Assembly (NCBI RefSeq): GCF_032884065.1
Contig: NC_088880.1
Location: forward strand, 23,227,696 to 23,291,695
Origin: Artemia franciscana
Lineage: Eukaryota; Arthropoda; Branchiopoda; Anostraca; Artemiidae
Direction of reading: 5' to 3'
Length of the DNA: 64,000 nt
Below, piece after piece: positions 48,526 to 61,048 of this stretch; the stretch's first letter is position 1; the number at the start of each line of letters is the position of its first letter. The translations under genes and the position numbers were made by a program. The notes beneath the pieces are model-generated. The model was not told where the DNA came from. It saw only the letters and a program-made list of their open reading frames with translations, and made no database searches.

Positions 48526-49303
48526 TACTCATCACACGGTTGATCATGATTTGTACTCATCACACGGTTGATCATGATTTGTACTCATCGCACGGTTGAT
48601 CATGATTTGTACTCATCACACGGTTGATCATGATTTGTACTCATCACACGGTTGATCATGATTTGTGCTCATCACACGGTTGATCATGATTTGTACTCAT
48701 CACACGGTTGATCATGATTTGTACTCATCACACGGTTGATCATGATTTGTACTTATCACACGGTTGATCATGATTTGTACTCATCACACGGTTGATCATG
48801 ATTTGTACTCATCACACGGTTGATCATGATTTGTACTCATCACACGGTTGATCATGATTTGTACTCATCACACAGTTGATCATGATTTGTACTCATCACA
48901 CGGTTGATCATGATTTGTACTCATCACACGATTGATCATGATTTGTACTCATCACACGGTTGATCATGATTTGTACTCATCACACGGTTGATCATGATTT
49001 GTACTCATCACACGGTTGATCATGATTTGTACTCATCACACGGTTGATCATGATTTGTACTCATCACACGGTTGATCATGATTTATACTCATCACACGGT
49101 TGATCATGATTTGTACTCATCACACGGTTGATCATGATTTGTTCTCATCACACGGTTGATCATGATTTGTACTCATCACACGGTTGATCATGATTTGTAC
49201 TCATCACACGGTTGATCAAGATTTGTACTCATTACACGGTTGATCATAATTTGTTCTCATCACACGGTTGATCATGATTTGTACTCATCATACGGTTGAT
49301 CAT
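48526..49303. repeat. 28-nt satellite, 28 units in perfect register
   Basis: The unit is TACTCATCACACGGT followed by TGATCATGATTTG. The first unit starts at 48526 and the last at 49282, a distance of exactly 27 x 28, so there are no indels. Only rare substitutions occur. Each unit holds the palindrome TGATCA. Confidence 0.98.
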
Positions 49304-49479
49304 TGCTCACACTCATCACATGCTTAATCACAAGGTTGCCCATATTTCTAGTATTCATGTACTAGTACTCATATTACTCATATTACACGTACATGTACTC
49401 ATATTTCTAGTACTCATGTAGGCAACTATTACTCTTATAAAAATGAGAAAAAAATATCTGGGCCTGTATCATTCCAACA
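49304..49479. repeat. Array flank duplicating sequence before the 28-nt satellite
   Basis: ATGCTTAATCACAAGGTTGC and CCATATTTCTAGTA (49319-49354) repeat the sequence at 48494-48526 left of the array. Further ACTCATATTTCTAG and ACTCATGTA pieces follow. Confidence 0.85.
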
Positions 49480-49672
49480 TTATATACAAAAATTGAAGCC
49501 TGATAGTCCCTGAACTGTCCAACATTCATCACTCTTAAATTTCTATAGCACGTTTCTATATCAATAAAGCTTTAATATATTCCTCAATTATTCTAACCAC
49601 TTTGTTTTGTAAATTTTGGATACGATTATAATTAGAGTAGAAACTACGGTGGCGCAGGGTGGTTCTGACGTT
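49480..49672 (-). pseudogene. Non-LTR RT C-terminal fragment
   Basis: The minus strand reads RHRSFYSNYNRIQNLQNKVV and RIIEEYIKA, then after stops NVGQFRDYQASIFVYNV. This matches the thumb/tail segment (R-x-L-Q-x-x-Q-N-K-x-x-R-x-I, and V-x-x-x-R-D-Y-Q) of CR1/L2-type reverse transcriptases, the very segment deleted from the element at 9.4-12.1 kb. There is no catalytic core. An R-family copy begins immediately after it. Confidence 0.7.
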
Positions 49673-49674
49673 GA

Positions 49675-50570
49675 GCTTCGTCAAACAGTTCGTGGTAACG
49701 AACTGTAGTAAGGAGCGACCCGGCTCAATAGTAACCAAAACTCTGAAAAATGGAATTTTGATATCAATAGCTACATCAAAAGAATCGCATTTTAATGCTG
49801 ATTTTAAATATATAAGTTTAATCAAGTTTAATCTTACCCATAAAATGTTACGAGCCTGAGAAAATTTCCCTTATTTTACAAAATAGGGGAAAACAACCCC
49901 TAAAATTCATAGAATCTTAACAAAAACCACACCATCATATTCAGAGAACCCTATTTTGTGCAGACTATGTGCATATTTAGTTGCACATGCTCGACCACAA
50001 ATCACACCATTAGATTCAGCGTATCAGAGAACCCTATTGTAGAAGTTTCAAGCTCCTATCTACAAAAGTGTAGAATTTTGTATTTTTTGCCAGAAGGCAG
50101 ATCACGGATGCGTGTTTATTTTTTTTTTTTTTTCCAGGGATGATCGTATCGACCCAGTGGTCCTAGAATCTTGCAAGAGGGCTCATTCTAACGGAAATAA
50201 AAAGTTCTAGTGCCCTCTTTAAGTGACCAAAAAAATTGGAGGGCACCTAGGCCCCCTCCCACGCTAATTATTTTCCCAAAATCATCAGATCAAAATTCTG
50301 AGATAGCCATTTTATTCAGCGTAGTAAAACTTAAAACGAACAGAAATTACTTCGTATATGAAAGGAGATGCTTCCTCATGAGCGCCCCGCTCTTTACGCT
50401 AAAGTTTTTTACTGTTTTAAAAAGTAGAATTAAGAGAAAGAGTCAAACTTTAGCGTAAAAAGCGGGGCGTTGATGAGGAAGCATCTCCTTTCATATACGA
50501 AGTAATTTCTGTTCGTTTTAAGTTTTAATGTTGCTCCTTACTTTCCGTTAAAAAAACTTGTTTTTTTTTT
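49675..50570 (+). repeat. R-family dispersed repeat, plus copy with central deletion
   Basis: A clear end hairpin, CAGTTCGT/ACGAACTG (49686-49693/49698-49705), is followed by the 5' half with an extra ~70-nt partial duplication near 49930-50010. It then jumps at 50325 straight to a complete variant-1 fold-back (50325-50560). The middle ~1 kb is missing. Confidence 0.92.
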
Positions 50571-51025
50571 TATTTTCTTACATAAGGATCTCAGATGTGG
50601 TTTAATTCAAGTGTATGCTTTGAGTTTTGTAATCCCTAAACCGTTAAGCAGCTTATTAAACCATTTATGTTTTTTTTTTTTTTGGTATTGCGTCGCTAGG
50701 GATTTCTGCTTAAATTACTTTCTGAATGCTTCAAATTGAAAACCTTTGTCGTAATAGGTCTTGTTGAGATATTTATTTAGGTTAATCCTCATCACTACAT
50801 TTTATGAATATCAATATGCTAAAGTTTTAATTAATTTTACAAATATGTTCCAAGAATAGCTTTGTTGGAATACACATTTGGGGAATTATTATATCACTCG
50901 TCTACTCATCAAACACGCCCACAGTTGGGGGAATTTTGGACAGTCACATGTGTAGGAGAATTTTAGTCATGCCCCCTCCTCCCCCGTAGTCCCATGATTT
51001 CTATGATTTCCTTGTGTTTTCATAC
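50571..51025. other. Unassigned sequence
   Basis: Nothing recognisable. Confidence 0.4.
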
Positions 51026-53281
<2,256 letters not shown>

Positions 53282-53430
53282 TTTTTATTTATTTATTTAA
53301 GAATTAACGACGCTTCTTGACTACTAAGGTCCCTGCGTTGGACCTGCAGTGCATTCCTGCAGCATGATTCGATCTCTGGGTCCCGTATTACCAATCTAAG
53401 GTCAAATCCACTGCGCCACCACAGGACACT
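53282..53430 (-). mobile_element. tRNA-derived SINE, minus strand
   Basis: On the minus strand a pol III box A TGGCGCAGTGG (53408-53418) is followed 34 nt later by a box B GATCGAATC (53366-53374), both fitting the tRNA promoter consensus. A ~60-nt non-tRNA body follows and the element ends in TTAAATAAATAAATAAA-type repeats (about 53282-53300). It does not fold as a complete tRNA, so it is a SINE and not a tRNA gene. Confidence 0.8.
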
Positions 53431-53675
53431 TATTATTTCTGTTTGACAAGATTTCCCCTTTTGAAAAAAAAAAATTAAAGATAAAAATTTTCTTCACCAT
53501 AGTTTCATCTATTCTGGATAAAATTTTAAATTGATACAAGAATAATTAAAACTATTTCATTATAATTAACTTACTTTTCTGGGATTCCTTTTGTAATATT
53601 TATTTTGAGTGGGGACGGTGTTAGCATCTTCTGTCAATACCAATTTCCCCTTCTATGTAAGTTTTAACAACAGCA

Positions 53676-54541
53676 ATGAATCGAAGATGCACGACAATGA
53701 CGTAAGTCACTTCGTCCATTCTTTATTTTTATAACTGGATCTAAATTTCTTTTTTACAAAAAGTATATGGGACTATTTTTCTTTCAGAATGATTATGGAT
53801 GGAATAAAAACAAAGAATGAAGGAAAGGGAGAAGATTCGCTGAAGTCAGAAAAGTGTCGCAAACGCAACTTTGACATTGCTTTTTTAACTGATCAAGATC
53901 AACCGAAGTCACAAACATTTGAAAAGCATTCAATTTTAGCTTTTGAGACTAATAATAAAAGTGCATTTAAAAAAGTGTTGAAAGAACCTTCCCTTGCGAC
54001 TACTTCGTTTTGTCCAACTGAAAAACCAGATATGTCGTTGTATTTAAAAAACATTTCGTCACTTTGGTTCCAGCCCCAGGAATCATTTATACCGTTCTTC
54101 AACCAGTCGCAGCTCTTATCCCGACCATATCAGAGTCTGCTTGGCATTCCTCATACTCAGCCATCTCTCCCATTTATTCGTCCCAAATTGAAAGAAGAAG
54201 AAGATCCTCTATGCATTGAGGCGCCTCAACCAGCATTAATGCCAGCAGTCGTGCCATCTGTATTTGGCCCAAGCCTTATATCACCGGCTTTAGCAGCTTT
54301 AACCATGACAACAAATCAAAACGTGTGTGCAAAGTGTAATCTAAGCTTCAGAATGACCTCTGACCTTGTTTACCACATGAGGTCCCAGCATCGTCCTGAA
54401 ACTGATCTGGAAAAGCTGCGCCGTGGTGAGAAATTAAAATGCCCAGTTTGCGGAGAGTCTTTTCGAGAGCGACACCATTTAACAAGGCATATGACGTCAC
54501 ATTCTAATAAGGAGAAAATTACACCCCCTAGTTACCAATAG
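53676..54541 (+). CDS. PRDM8/ZNF488-like C2H2 zinc-finger protein
   Basis: It is probably a nuclear DNA-binding transcriptional regulator. The main exon is open from 53788 to the TAG at 54539-54541 (250 codons from ATG 53789). Two C-terminal C2H2 fingers occur: C180-C183-H196-H201 (CAKCNLSFRMTSDLVYHMRS) and C218-C221-H234-H238 (CPVCGESFRERHHLTRHMTS). The FRMTSDLVYHMRS and ESFRERHHLTRHM signatures are those I associate with the C-terminal fingers of PRDM8/ZNF488; no PR/SET domain is encoded here. FDIAFL at residues 28-33 fits the FxIxxL core of a Groucho-binding eh1 motif (inference). The middle is Pro/Ser-rich. A consensus acceptor (TTTTTCTTTCAG, ending 53787) precedes the ATG. A short upstream exon, 53676-53701 (ATG to AC|GTAAGT), would splice in frame across an 86-nt intron. 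AATACA at about 54661 is the only poly(A)-like signal seen. Confidence 0.82.
53702..53787 (+). other. Candidate 86-nt intron of zinc-finger gene
   Basis: The donor GTAAGT at 53702 and the acceptor TTTTTCTTTCAG ending at 53787 are both strong consensus sites. Joining 53701 to 53788 keeps the frame (MNRRCTTMT then MIMDGIK). The upstream exon has an in-frame stop at 53658-53660, so it would be a first coding exon; an alternative is that the upstream piece is 5' UTR. Confidence 0.5.
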
Positions 54542-55479
54542 GTGGTACACCATTGGAAGTGTTTGATCTCAAATACTGTGATTCTATGTTAATAGTGTCG
54601 AAGCCCCTGTGATTTTAAACTGTTTATATGTTTGTTCTAACGTATTTATTTCATTTATTCAATACAATTATTTGACTTTAATCGACAGGAAATAACGGAT
54701 TTCTGACTCTGATCAGGGTTGCCACTCTGTTCAAGTTATTAAACGCATTATTTTGTCGCAGTTTTTCTAGCAAGGAGAAATACCAGGCAGCAGATGATAA
54801 AAAGTAAGAAGTAAAAAACTGCTTTTCAAATAGACCTCCACCCCCTACTCCATCGCCTACTCTTAATGCTAGAGTTTTTATCCCAATGCTTCGAGAATGG
54901 AAGAACGTTTAGTTATATATCTTCTGAGTATTTTCACTTCACATTTTAATGAAACGCAATTGGTATTCATGAATCATGGAAGGCTAAACTCAAGTGGAAA
55001 TTAAACTTCTGCGTAAAGAACTGGGGTCTGTGTTGTAAATGGTATTTTCCTCATGTTTAGGTTATATTAACTCGTTTTAACTTTTAATATCACTCGTTAT
55101 TTTCGTTTAAAAAACTAAATATTATATTCAATACCCGTTCGTTTTATATAATCAATAATTAATTGGAAAAAAAATCGCACAGATGTAAAGGGACAGTTAA
55201 AATTGTATAGCAAAATAATTGTTGGCTCGCAGATTATGCAAGAGATATCTAAAAATAAATCGACTAGAAATATTCCTTTTTGTTTCTAGAATTCTAATAA
55301 CTAGCACTTTATTGAAAACAGACGGAAAATACAGGATTTTCTCTTTAGAGCAAAAGTCCAAAAGTAGCATGTTAAAACTAAAAGAGTAATTTATAAGGCT
55401 CTCAATAGTGTTTCGCTGGTCATGATAATAGGTTGCTTTTGGTATAAAATTATAATTATAATTTATAAAAATTAAGCAA
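54542..55479. other. 3' flank of zinc-finger gene; unassigned
   Basis: The likely 3' UTR covers the first ~150 nt. A hAT-like end CAGGGTTGCCACTCTG begins at 54714 without a visible partner. 55000-55110 resembles a diverged R-family hairpin arm (CTGCGTAAAGAACTGGG, CGTTTTAACTTTTAATATCA). Confidence 0.4.
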
Positions 55480-55654
55480 CAGGGAGCGATTGAAGGAAGG
55501 CAATTGCCCCCTAGCTTTTTTCGCCTCTTTTTAAATTTGTATTTTTTTGGTGTTTTAATTTTTTATCCAAAAAACAAAAGGATTATGCCCCTAGATTTCT
55601 AAAACACATTTCCCCCTTCTTCCCGTGTGAATTTGCGGATTGACACCCATACTG
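55480..55654. mobile_element. Small MITE, second copy of the 33.5-kb family
   Basis: It starts CAGGGAGCGATTGAAG and ends with the complement of CAGTATGGGTGTCAATCC. AGCAA precedes and follows it (55475-55479 and 55655-55659). The interior AAAACACATTTCCCCCTTCT block resembles 33625-33655. Confidence 0.55.
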
Positions 55655-56149
55655 AGCAAGCTCAATTTCAGGAAAGTATTTGTTATAAGAATTCTACAAA
55701 TATAGGCAAATATTATACTTCAGTATATTTCTGCCAGTTTTGTAGATATATCCTGTATAATCTGAGAAACAGTCGTTTTCGTTTTAGATTTCAACTTCAT
55801 TCTTTACTTCCGTAAGAAAAACATGGTGTTTTCAAAAATTTATTCTTGTTTGTTTTTAATTTTCTTATTAAATAAACGCAATAAAGCTTAAAAAACATTT
55901 TTTTTTTCTGCTTAGGACATAAAACTAAGGAAGTCAACAGCAGTTTCTGTTAAAATAAGCACTAAGGATAGGCTTTACTCCCAACAGCCCTTAGACTTTC
56001 CCATTAGATGTGTATTATCGAGTATGGTACGAGATAGGCATATCAGTATGTTGGAGAAGCTGTAGATAAAAATTCAGATAATTTTAGGATAGCAATTTTT
56101 TTTTTGTTTAGGGTATGTTTTCCAAGATGACTTTTATTTTTCATTTACC
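55655..56149. other. Unassigned sequence
   Basis: Nothing recognisable. Confidence 0.4.
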
Positions 56150-56460
56150 CTACTAAGGAGGCTTGGACGGGGAGTATACATGAAGGGGGGTTTTAAACCT
56201 CCAATTAAGGGTTTTCAACCATGGAGATTACAGCAGGACCCATGTCATGTTTCTTTGTCTTTCTACTCACAAAATTGTCCCAAAAAGTACCATTTTGGTG
56301 TCATGGGCCACTTTAGGATGAGGTTAACAAAGCAAAATTATAAAAAAGCACGTAGACATAATTATTTTTATGCCTTTTATTATTTTTAAGCATCTCTTTA
56401 TAATCTGGCAGTAGCCAGCTAAGCTTGGGAGAATAAATGAAGAACAAGAGCTAAGAGCTA
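56150..56460 (+). repeat. Single diverged unit related to 39.6-40.5 kb array
   Basis: It shares, in order, TACTAAGGAGG, GGGGGGTTTTAAACCTC, AACCATGGAGATTA, GTACCATTTTGGTGTCATGG, AAAGCACGTAGACATAAT, TCTTTATAATCTGGCAGTAG and GGGAGAATAAATGAAGAA, corresponding to boxes in the 39.6-40.5 kb units. Confidence 0.6.
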
Positions 56461-56469
56461 ATATGGCAC

Positions 56470-57480
56470 TTGTGACAAGAGATGGGATCCGGTCCGGTTA
56501 TGTCAATCATGCATCTAGAACTTGTGCTTATTTTGGAACTCGCCAAAGTACTAGAAATCCTCCCAACTCCCCCAAAGAGATCGGATCTGCTCCGGTTATG
56601 TCAATCACGTATCTAGAACATGTGCTTATTCTTCCCATCAAGTTTCATCCTGATCTCTCCACTCTAAGCGTTTTCCAAGATTTCCGGTTCCCAAGATATC
56701 CGTTTCCCCCTTCCACTACCCAATATCCCCGGATCCAATCCGAATTGAAAATAGATCATTCGAGACATGATATCTTTCTATATATCAAGTTTCATTAAGA
56801 TCCGGTCACCCATTCTTGAGATAAACATGCCTAAATTTTCACGATTTCTCTTCCCTCCAGCCCCCCACCCAGATGGTTGAATCGGGGAAATTTGTGCAGG
56901 TCCCTGACACGCCTACCAATTTTCAGCGTCCTAGCATGTCCAGAAGCACCGAACTCACCAAAGCACTGGAACACCCCCTCAAACTCCCCCAAAGAGAGTG
57001 GATCTGTTCCAGTTATGTCTATCACCTATCTAAAACTTGTGTTTATTCTTCCCACCAAGTTTCATCCCGATCTCTCCACTCTAAGTGTTTTCCAAGATTA
57101 CCGGTTTCCCCCTTCAACTCCCTAATGTCACCAGATCCGGTCGGAAGTTAAAATGAGAGCTCTGAGACACAAATTCCTTCTGAATATCAAATTTCATTAG
57201 GATGTGATCACTTGTTCGTAAGTTAAAAATACTTCATTTTTTCTGTTTTTTCCGAATTAACCTTCCTCCCACTCCCCCCCAGATGGTCAAATAGGGGAAG
57301 AGACTATTTCTAATTTAATATAGTCTGGTCCCTGCTAAGCCTGCCAACATTCATCGTCCTAGCTTATCTGGAAGTGCCCAAACTAGCAAAACCAGGACCG
57401 ACAGACATACAGACCGACAGACCGAAGGACAGAAATTGCGATCGCTATATCACTTGGTAAATACCAAGTGCCATAAAAAG
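56470..57480 (+). repeat. ~417-nt tandem repeat ending in a hairpin
   Basis: About 2.3 units; for example, TCCGGTTATGTCAATCACGT at 56596 recurs as TCCAGTTATGTCTATCACCT at 57012, and CCCCCACCCAGATGG at 56862 recurs near 57276. The last unit ends in GACCGACAGACCGA, the 8-nt palindrome GCGATCGC (57438-57445) and a hairpin CACTTGGT/ACCAAGTG (57451-57458/57463-57470), followed by CCATAAAAAG. ORFs here overlap the repeat in several frames and are not supported. Confidence 0.85.
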
Positions 57481-57915
57481 AAGACATATAACTGCTATCC
57501 ATGGAAATGGCGATTTTCATTGTTTTAAAAGACAGGGGGCTCAGAGCCTCGGGTAAAGGTGTTAGACCATGAAAAATCGATTGAAAATCTTAAAAACTGT
57601 GTTTCCTAGTATTTCAGTTTCTTTACGCAAAAAATAATGTTTTGCGTGAATTATATAATTGTATATATTGTGCCCCCTGTTCAAATAAACGCTCTCCTTC
57701 AATATTTTACGACCACTTGTATAATGTTTATCATGGGAAGAAAACGAAGAAAAAGAAACATATTAGTACTATCTGCGCAAAAACGGCTCTCTTTATTGCT
57801 CAAGGTGATAGACTTTAATCTGCCAATTTAGGATCAGAAGCAACGCGCTAGTGTGGCCTATAGTAAAGGGTCATGAGGCATCAATGTATTTTTATTTTTT
57901 ACAGAGGTACTTCGT
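57481..57915. other. Unassigned sequence
   Basis: 57500-57580 resembles a shred of the 39.6-kb family (CTCAGAGCCTCGGGTAAAGG, AGACCATGAA). The remainder is unrecognised; the 64-codon frame at 57637-57831 has no motif. Confidence 0.4.
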
Positions 57916-58310
57916 AAGGAAGGGGTAGTGATACAGACTTCGGAAGAAGCTCATTCGACCGGGAATCGAAAGCTCTAGTGCCTTTCAAGGGTCACAAGCA
58001 ATCGGAGAACAACCAGCACCCATGTTCTTTTTTTCCTAGATGCATCCAGTCAAAATTTTGAGAAAATGTTTTGTTGGAAATAGTCCAAAGGTCAAATAAC
58101 TATGCCTCTAGAGTTGACACCTCCGCCAGCCCCCGATACAAGGGCTCTAAATTATACAAGTAGTAGATTGTTAACATTTAAGGCCCTTATGAAAGGTTTG
58201 GTCGCGTAAACTTCGGAAGAGGCTCTTTCGATTGAAAACTGAAAGTTATAGTGCTCTTTTTAAGAGACAAAAGTGATTAGGGGGCAACCAGCCCTCCAAA
58301 CACACTGTAA
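57916..58310 (+). repeat. Two diverged units of the ~268-nt satellite
   Basis: Units begin at about 57935 (ACTTCGGAAGAAGCTCATTC) and about 58210 (ACTTCGGAAGAGGCTCTTTC) and share AAAG(C/T)T(C/A)TAGTGC and the AAAATTTTGAGAAAATGTTT box. They relate to the array at 61.98-64.0 kb. Confidence 0.8.
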
Positions 58311-58314
58311 GAAG

Positions 58315-59790
58315 GATGCCTAATAGAATCAAAACACACTATGTGCTTACTGGTTGAGGAAAAGGAATATTAGCAATATCCAAAGAACGGCTGACGATAT
58401 CGAATTGAAACTATCAAGTTATGTTGAAGAGATGTTAAAGAAAAATCATAGGGCAACGAAACCCCCTTCTTGCCCTTTTTAGGTGCCCCTTTCTGCTCAA
58501 TATTGATCGACAATTTTAAATTGTCATTTTGAAAAACCTGTTAAAAGATCCAATAGTTTTGCCCTTAGGGATGCCATCCTCCCACGGTCTTGAAGCAAGA
58601 ATTGTAGATTATTCAATTTTTCCATTGTTTACATGCAGGATTTTTCATTATGAAAAGGGAAAATATTTGAGGCTGGGTTGTTTAAAGTGTGTTTTAAAAG
58701 ACTAAGGGTTTTAAAATGAAACTTCGGGGGATGCTGAGGGGCATGTTATACTAAATCAAAAGACACTATGGGTCACCCAGTGTGTCAAAAAGGAGGATCT
58801 TCAGTATTCTAAGAAGGACTGAGGATATTAAGTTGAAACTGTCAGGGTATGTTGAGGGAATCTTGAAAAATGGGTGGGAGCATATCAGCAATATCTACCA
58901 TCTTTAACCACCGTAACCCCCATCTTTGTTCTTTTTAAATGCTCCTCTCCCTTATCACGGATCAAAGTTTTTCATGAGTGATTTTGTTCAAAACAGTCAA
59001 AAGACCTAGTAACTATGTGTCCATGGATTTAATGCCTACCACAGCCTCCACGGCAAGGAGTGTAAATTATGCAATTTGCCCTCTTTTACACATAGGATTT
59101 ATCATTTTGAAAGGGGGGATCTTTGATTCCGTGTGTGTTTGGAAAGGATAAGGGTCCAATACAAGATTGTTTATTAGAAAAAGGGGGCATGTTTTATCTT
59201 GGGTCTCCAAAGAGGTTAAGAACAGTAAAGTAGAAAATGTCGAGGGGGTATCAAAGAAAATCAAAACACACTGTACGCAGAAGGGTTGCCATGAGGACAC
59301 AAAAACAATATCTAATGAATGGCTAAAGGTATTAAGTTGCAACTTTAGAGGCATGTTAAAAGGGATGTTGAAAAAGGAACCGTGAAAAAGGAACCTGAAA
59401 AAGAAAAGAAAGGAATTAGCCTCCCTCCTGCCCTTTTACATGCCCCCTTTAAAATTCTTAAAAAAAACCCTTTGATTCAAAGTAATAACAACTTCCAATA
59501 GATATGTTTCTGGGAGTGCTATGCCCCTACAGCCCCCCGGGGCAAGGAATGTAAATTATACAATTTGTTCATTTTTGGTATTCAGGACTTATCATTTGAA
59601 ATGGAGGGGACATTTAATACTGGGTGCATCCCAAAAGTCAAAGACGATTATGGCAAAATTTTTGGAAGTGTTCAGGGGTATGTTGAGCTAAATCAAACGG
59701 CGTTATCCGCATCCAAGTCATAAAAGAGGCGTATATGCAATATCTTTAGAACAGGCAAGAGCATTGGCTTGCTCTTCATTGCTAAAATGG
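58315..59790 (+). repeat. ~420-500-nt tandem array, about 3.3 units
   Basis: Unit starts are AATCAAAACACACTATGTGC (58332), AATCAAAAGACACTATGGGT (58755), AATCAAAACACACTGTACGC (59257) and AATCAAACGGCGTTATC (59691). Shared boxes are ATATTAAGTTGAAACTGTCA, TTTGCCCTTAGGGATGCC/TATGTCCATGG-like, and TTATCATTTTGAAA. The fourth unit is interrupted by the minus-strand Penelope element. Confidence 0.85.
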
Positions 59791-61048
59791 CGGATCTTCA
59801 AGAAGTATTTTGTGGCTAGGATTTTCGAAAACATGGCTACTTAAAGCAGAATCAAAAGAAACAGAAGTAATATCATTAGAATTCAGAGCTTTGGTGATAC
59901 CATCTTTATGTTGTTGTAGGCGTTCCTCGAAATTCTGGTGGGTTCTCCCTACATAGAATTTGCCACAGTCGCATGGTATTTGATAGACACCTCTTTGGCG
60001 AGTAACTGGAATCTTATCTTTACCAGAATTTAGGAGATTTATGATTTTCAAATTATTGGTAAATACAACACACAGATTTTTTTGTGTGCATACTTTTTTA
60101 AGATTTCTAATGATTTTTGGGATATATGGGAGGTAAATTATGTTTTGGGGCTTATCAGGATTTTCACATGGTAAATTATCGTTGATTTTATGGGAGCGTC
60201 TTTTCACTCTACGGTTAAGTTTATTGTTAATAAATAAAAGAGGATACCCATTTCCAAAAAGTATGTCCCTGATAAAGTCTAGTTAAGCTGTGATGTAGGA
60301 ATCAGAACAAATATTCAGGGCACGATCTACGAGAGATATTACGGCACCTCTTTTAACTTGTGGGGGTGGTTTGACTCGAAATGTAAATATCTAATGTTTT
60401 GTGTTGGTTTTCTGTAAATAGTAAAATTGTGTTCATCTAAGTTACGAATAATTAGAACATCTAGGAATGAGATTTTATTTACAATTTCAATTTCTAAGGT
60501 AAACTGTAAATTCCTACCATATGTGTTAATGTGATCTAAAAAAAAACCTAAGTGCATTTTCCCCATAGTTCCAAAGTGAAATTACGTCATCCGTGTAACG
60601 TCCCCAAAAGATATGATTCAGAAAATATGAATTTAATGCCCAATTTTTAATATGCTTTACATAAATACTCGCCAGTAACCCGGAAAGAGCCAATAACCTG
60701 GAAGCCATTTATTTGTTGGTAAAAAGAATTACGGAATTGGAAATGCATTGAATACTTGTTACAAAGTTTAACCAAGGTCATTAAAACGTCGCAATCTAAT
60801 CCTGTTGCTGGAACTTCTATTAAATCATACTTTTCATTTATTTTATTTTCTAATAATTTCTCGGATTCTGCTACATTATTATTTGTATACATAGACACAA
60901 CGTCAAAGCTACAGATAATTGTATTTTCTGAAATATTTACGTTTTTGAGTTTTTCAACTAAATCGACCGAATTACGCACATAAGATTTTTGAGAAAAATT
61001 GTTTCTCAAAAATCTTATAGCGATTTTAGCAATTGTTGGCGATAGCAA
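59782..61048 (-). pseudogene. Penelope-like element: RT plus GIY-YIG endonuclease
   Basis: The minus strand encodes the RT with SFDVVSMYTN (motif A, about 60905), DVLMTLVKLCNKYSMHFQFR and NSFYQQI (about 60780-60710), WGRYTDDVISLWNYG (catalytic DD, about 60600), FLDVLIIRNLDEHNFTIYRK (about 60455), then the linker KKVCTQKNLCVVFTNNLK (about 60100) and the GIY-YIG nuclease GVYQIPCDCGKFYVGRTHQN with FEERLQQHK (about 59990-59910). This is the canonical RT-then-GIY-YIG order of Penelope elements. Frames break near 60708-60650, 60560 and 60340-60210, and a stop interrupts the segment near 60283. The N-terminus is missing (truncated at about 61048) and the last C-terminal stretch is absent at this end but present, inverted, at 61033-61311. 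Confidence 0.92.
60983..61018. repeat. Perfect hairpin at Penelope inversion junction
   Basis: TAAGATTTTTGAGAAA and TTTCTCAAAAATCTTA form a 16-bp stem around a short loop. It lies where the minus-strand coding region gives way to the plus-strand fragment. Confidence 0.9.

Noticed and set aside
48526..49303. 28-nt array as a CRISPR array
   Set aside because: The unit is contiguous with no unique spacers, and the window is eukaryotic; it is a satellite.
49640..49672. GGTGGCGCAGGGTGG as a possible SINE or tRNA box A
   Set aside because: No matching box B; the stretch reads through as part of the non-LTR RT fragment on the minus strand.
54714..54730. CAGGGTTGCCACTCTG as the end of a hAT element in the zinc-finger 3' flank
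   Set aside because: No partner inverted end or target duplication found within 1 kb.
56463..57151. Proline/serine-rich ORFs of 111, 92 and 82 codons
   Set aside because: They lie in different frames of the 417-nt tandem repeat and are not conserved between units.
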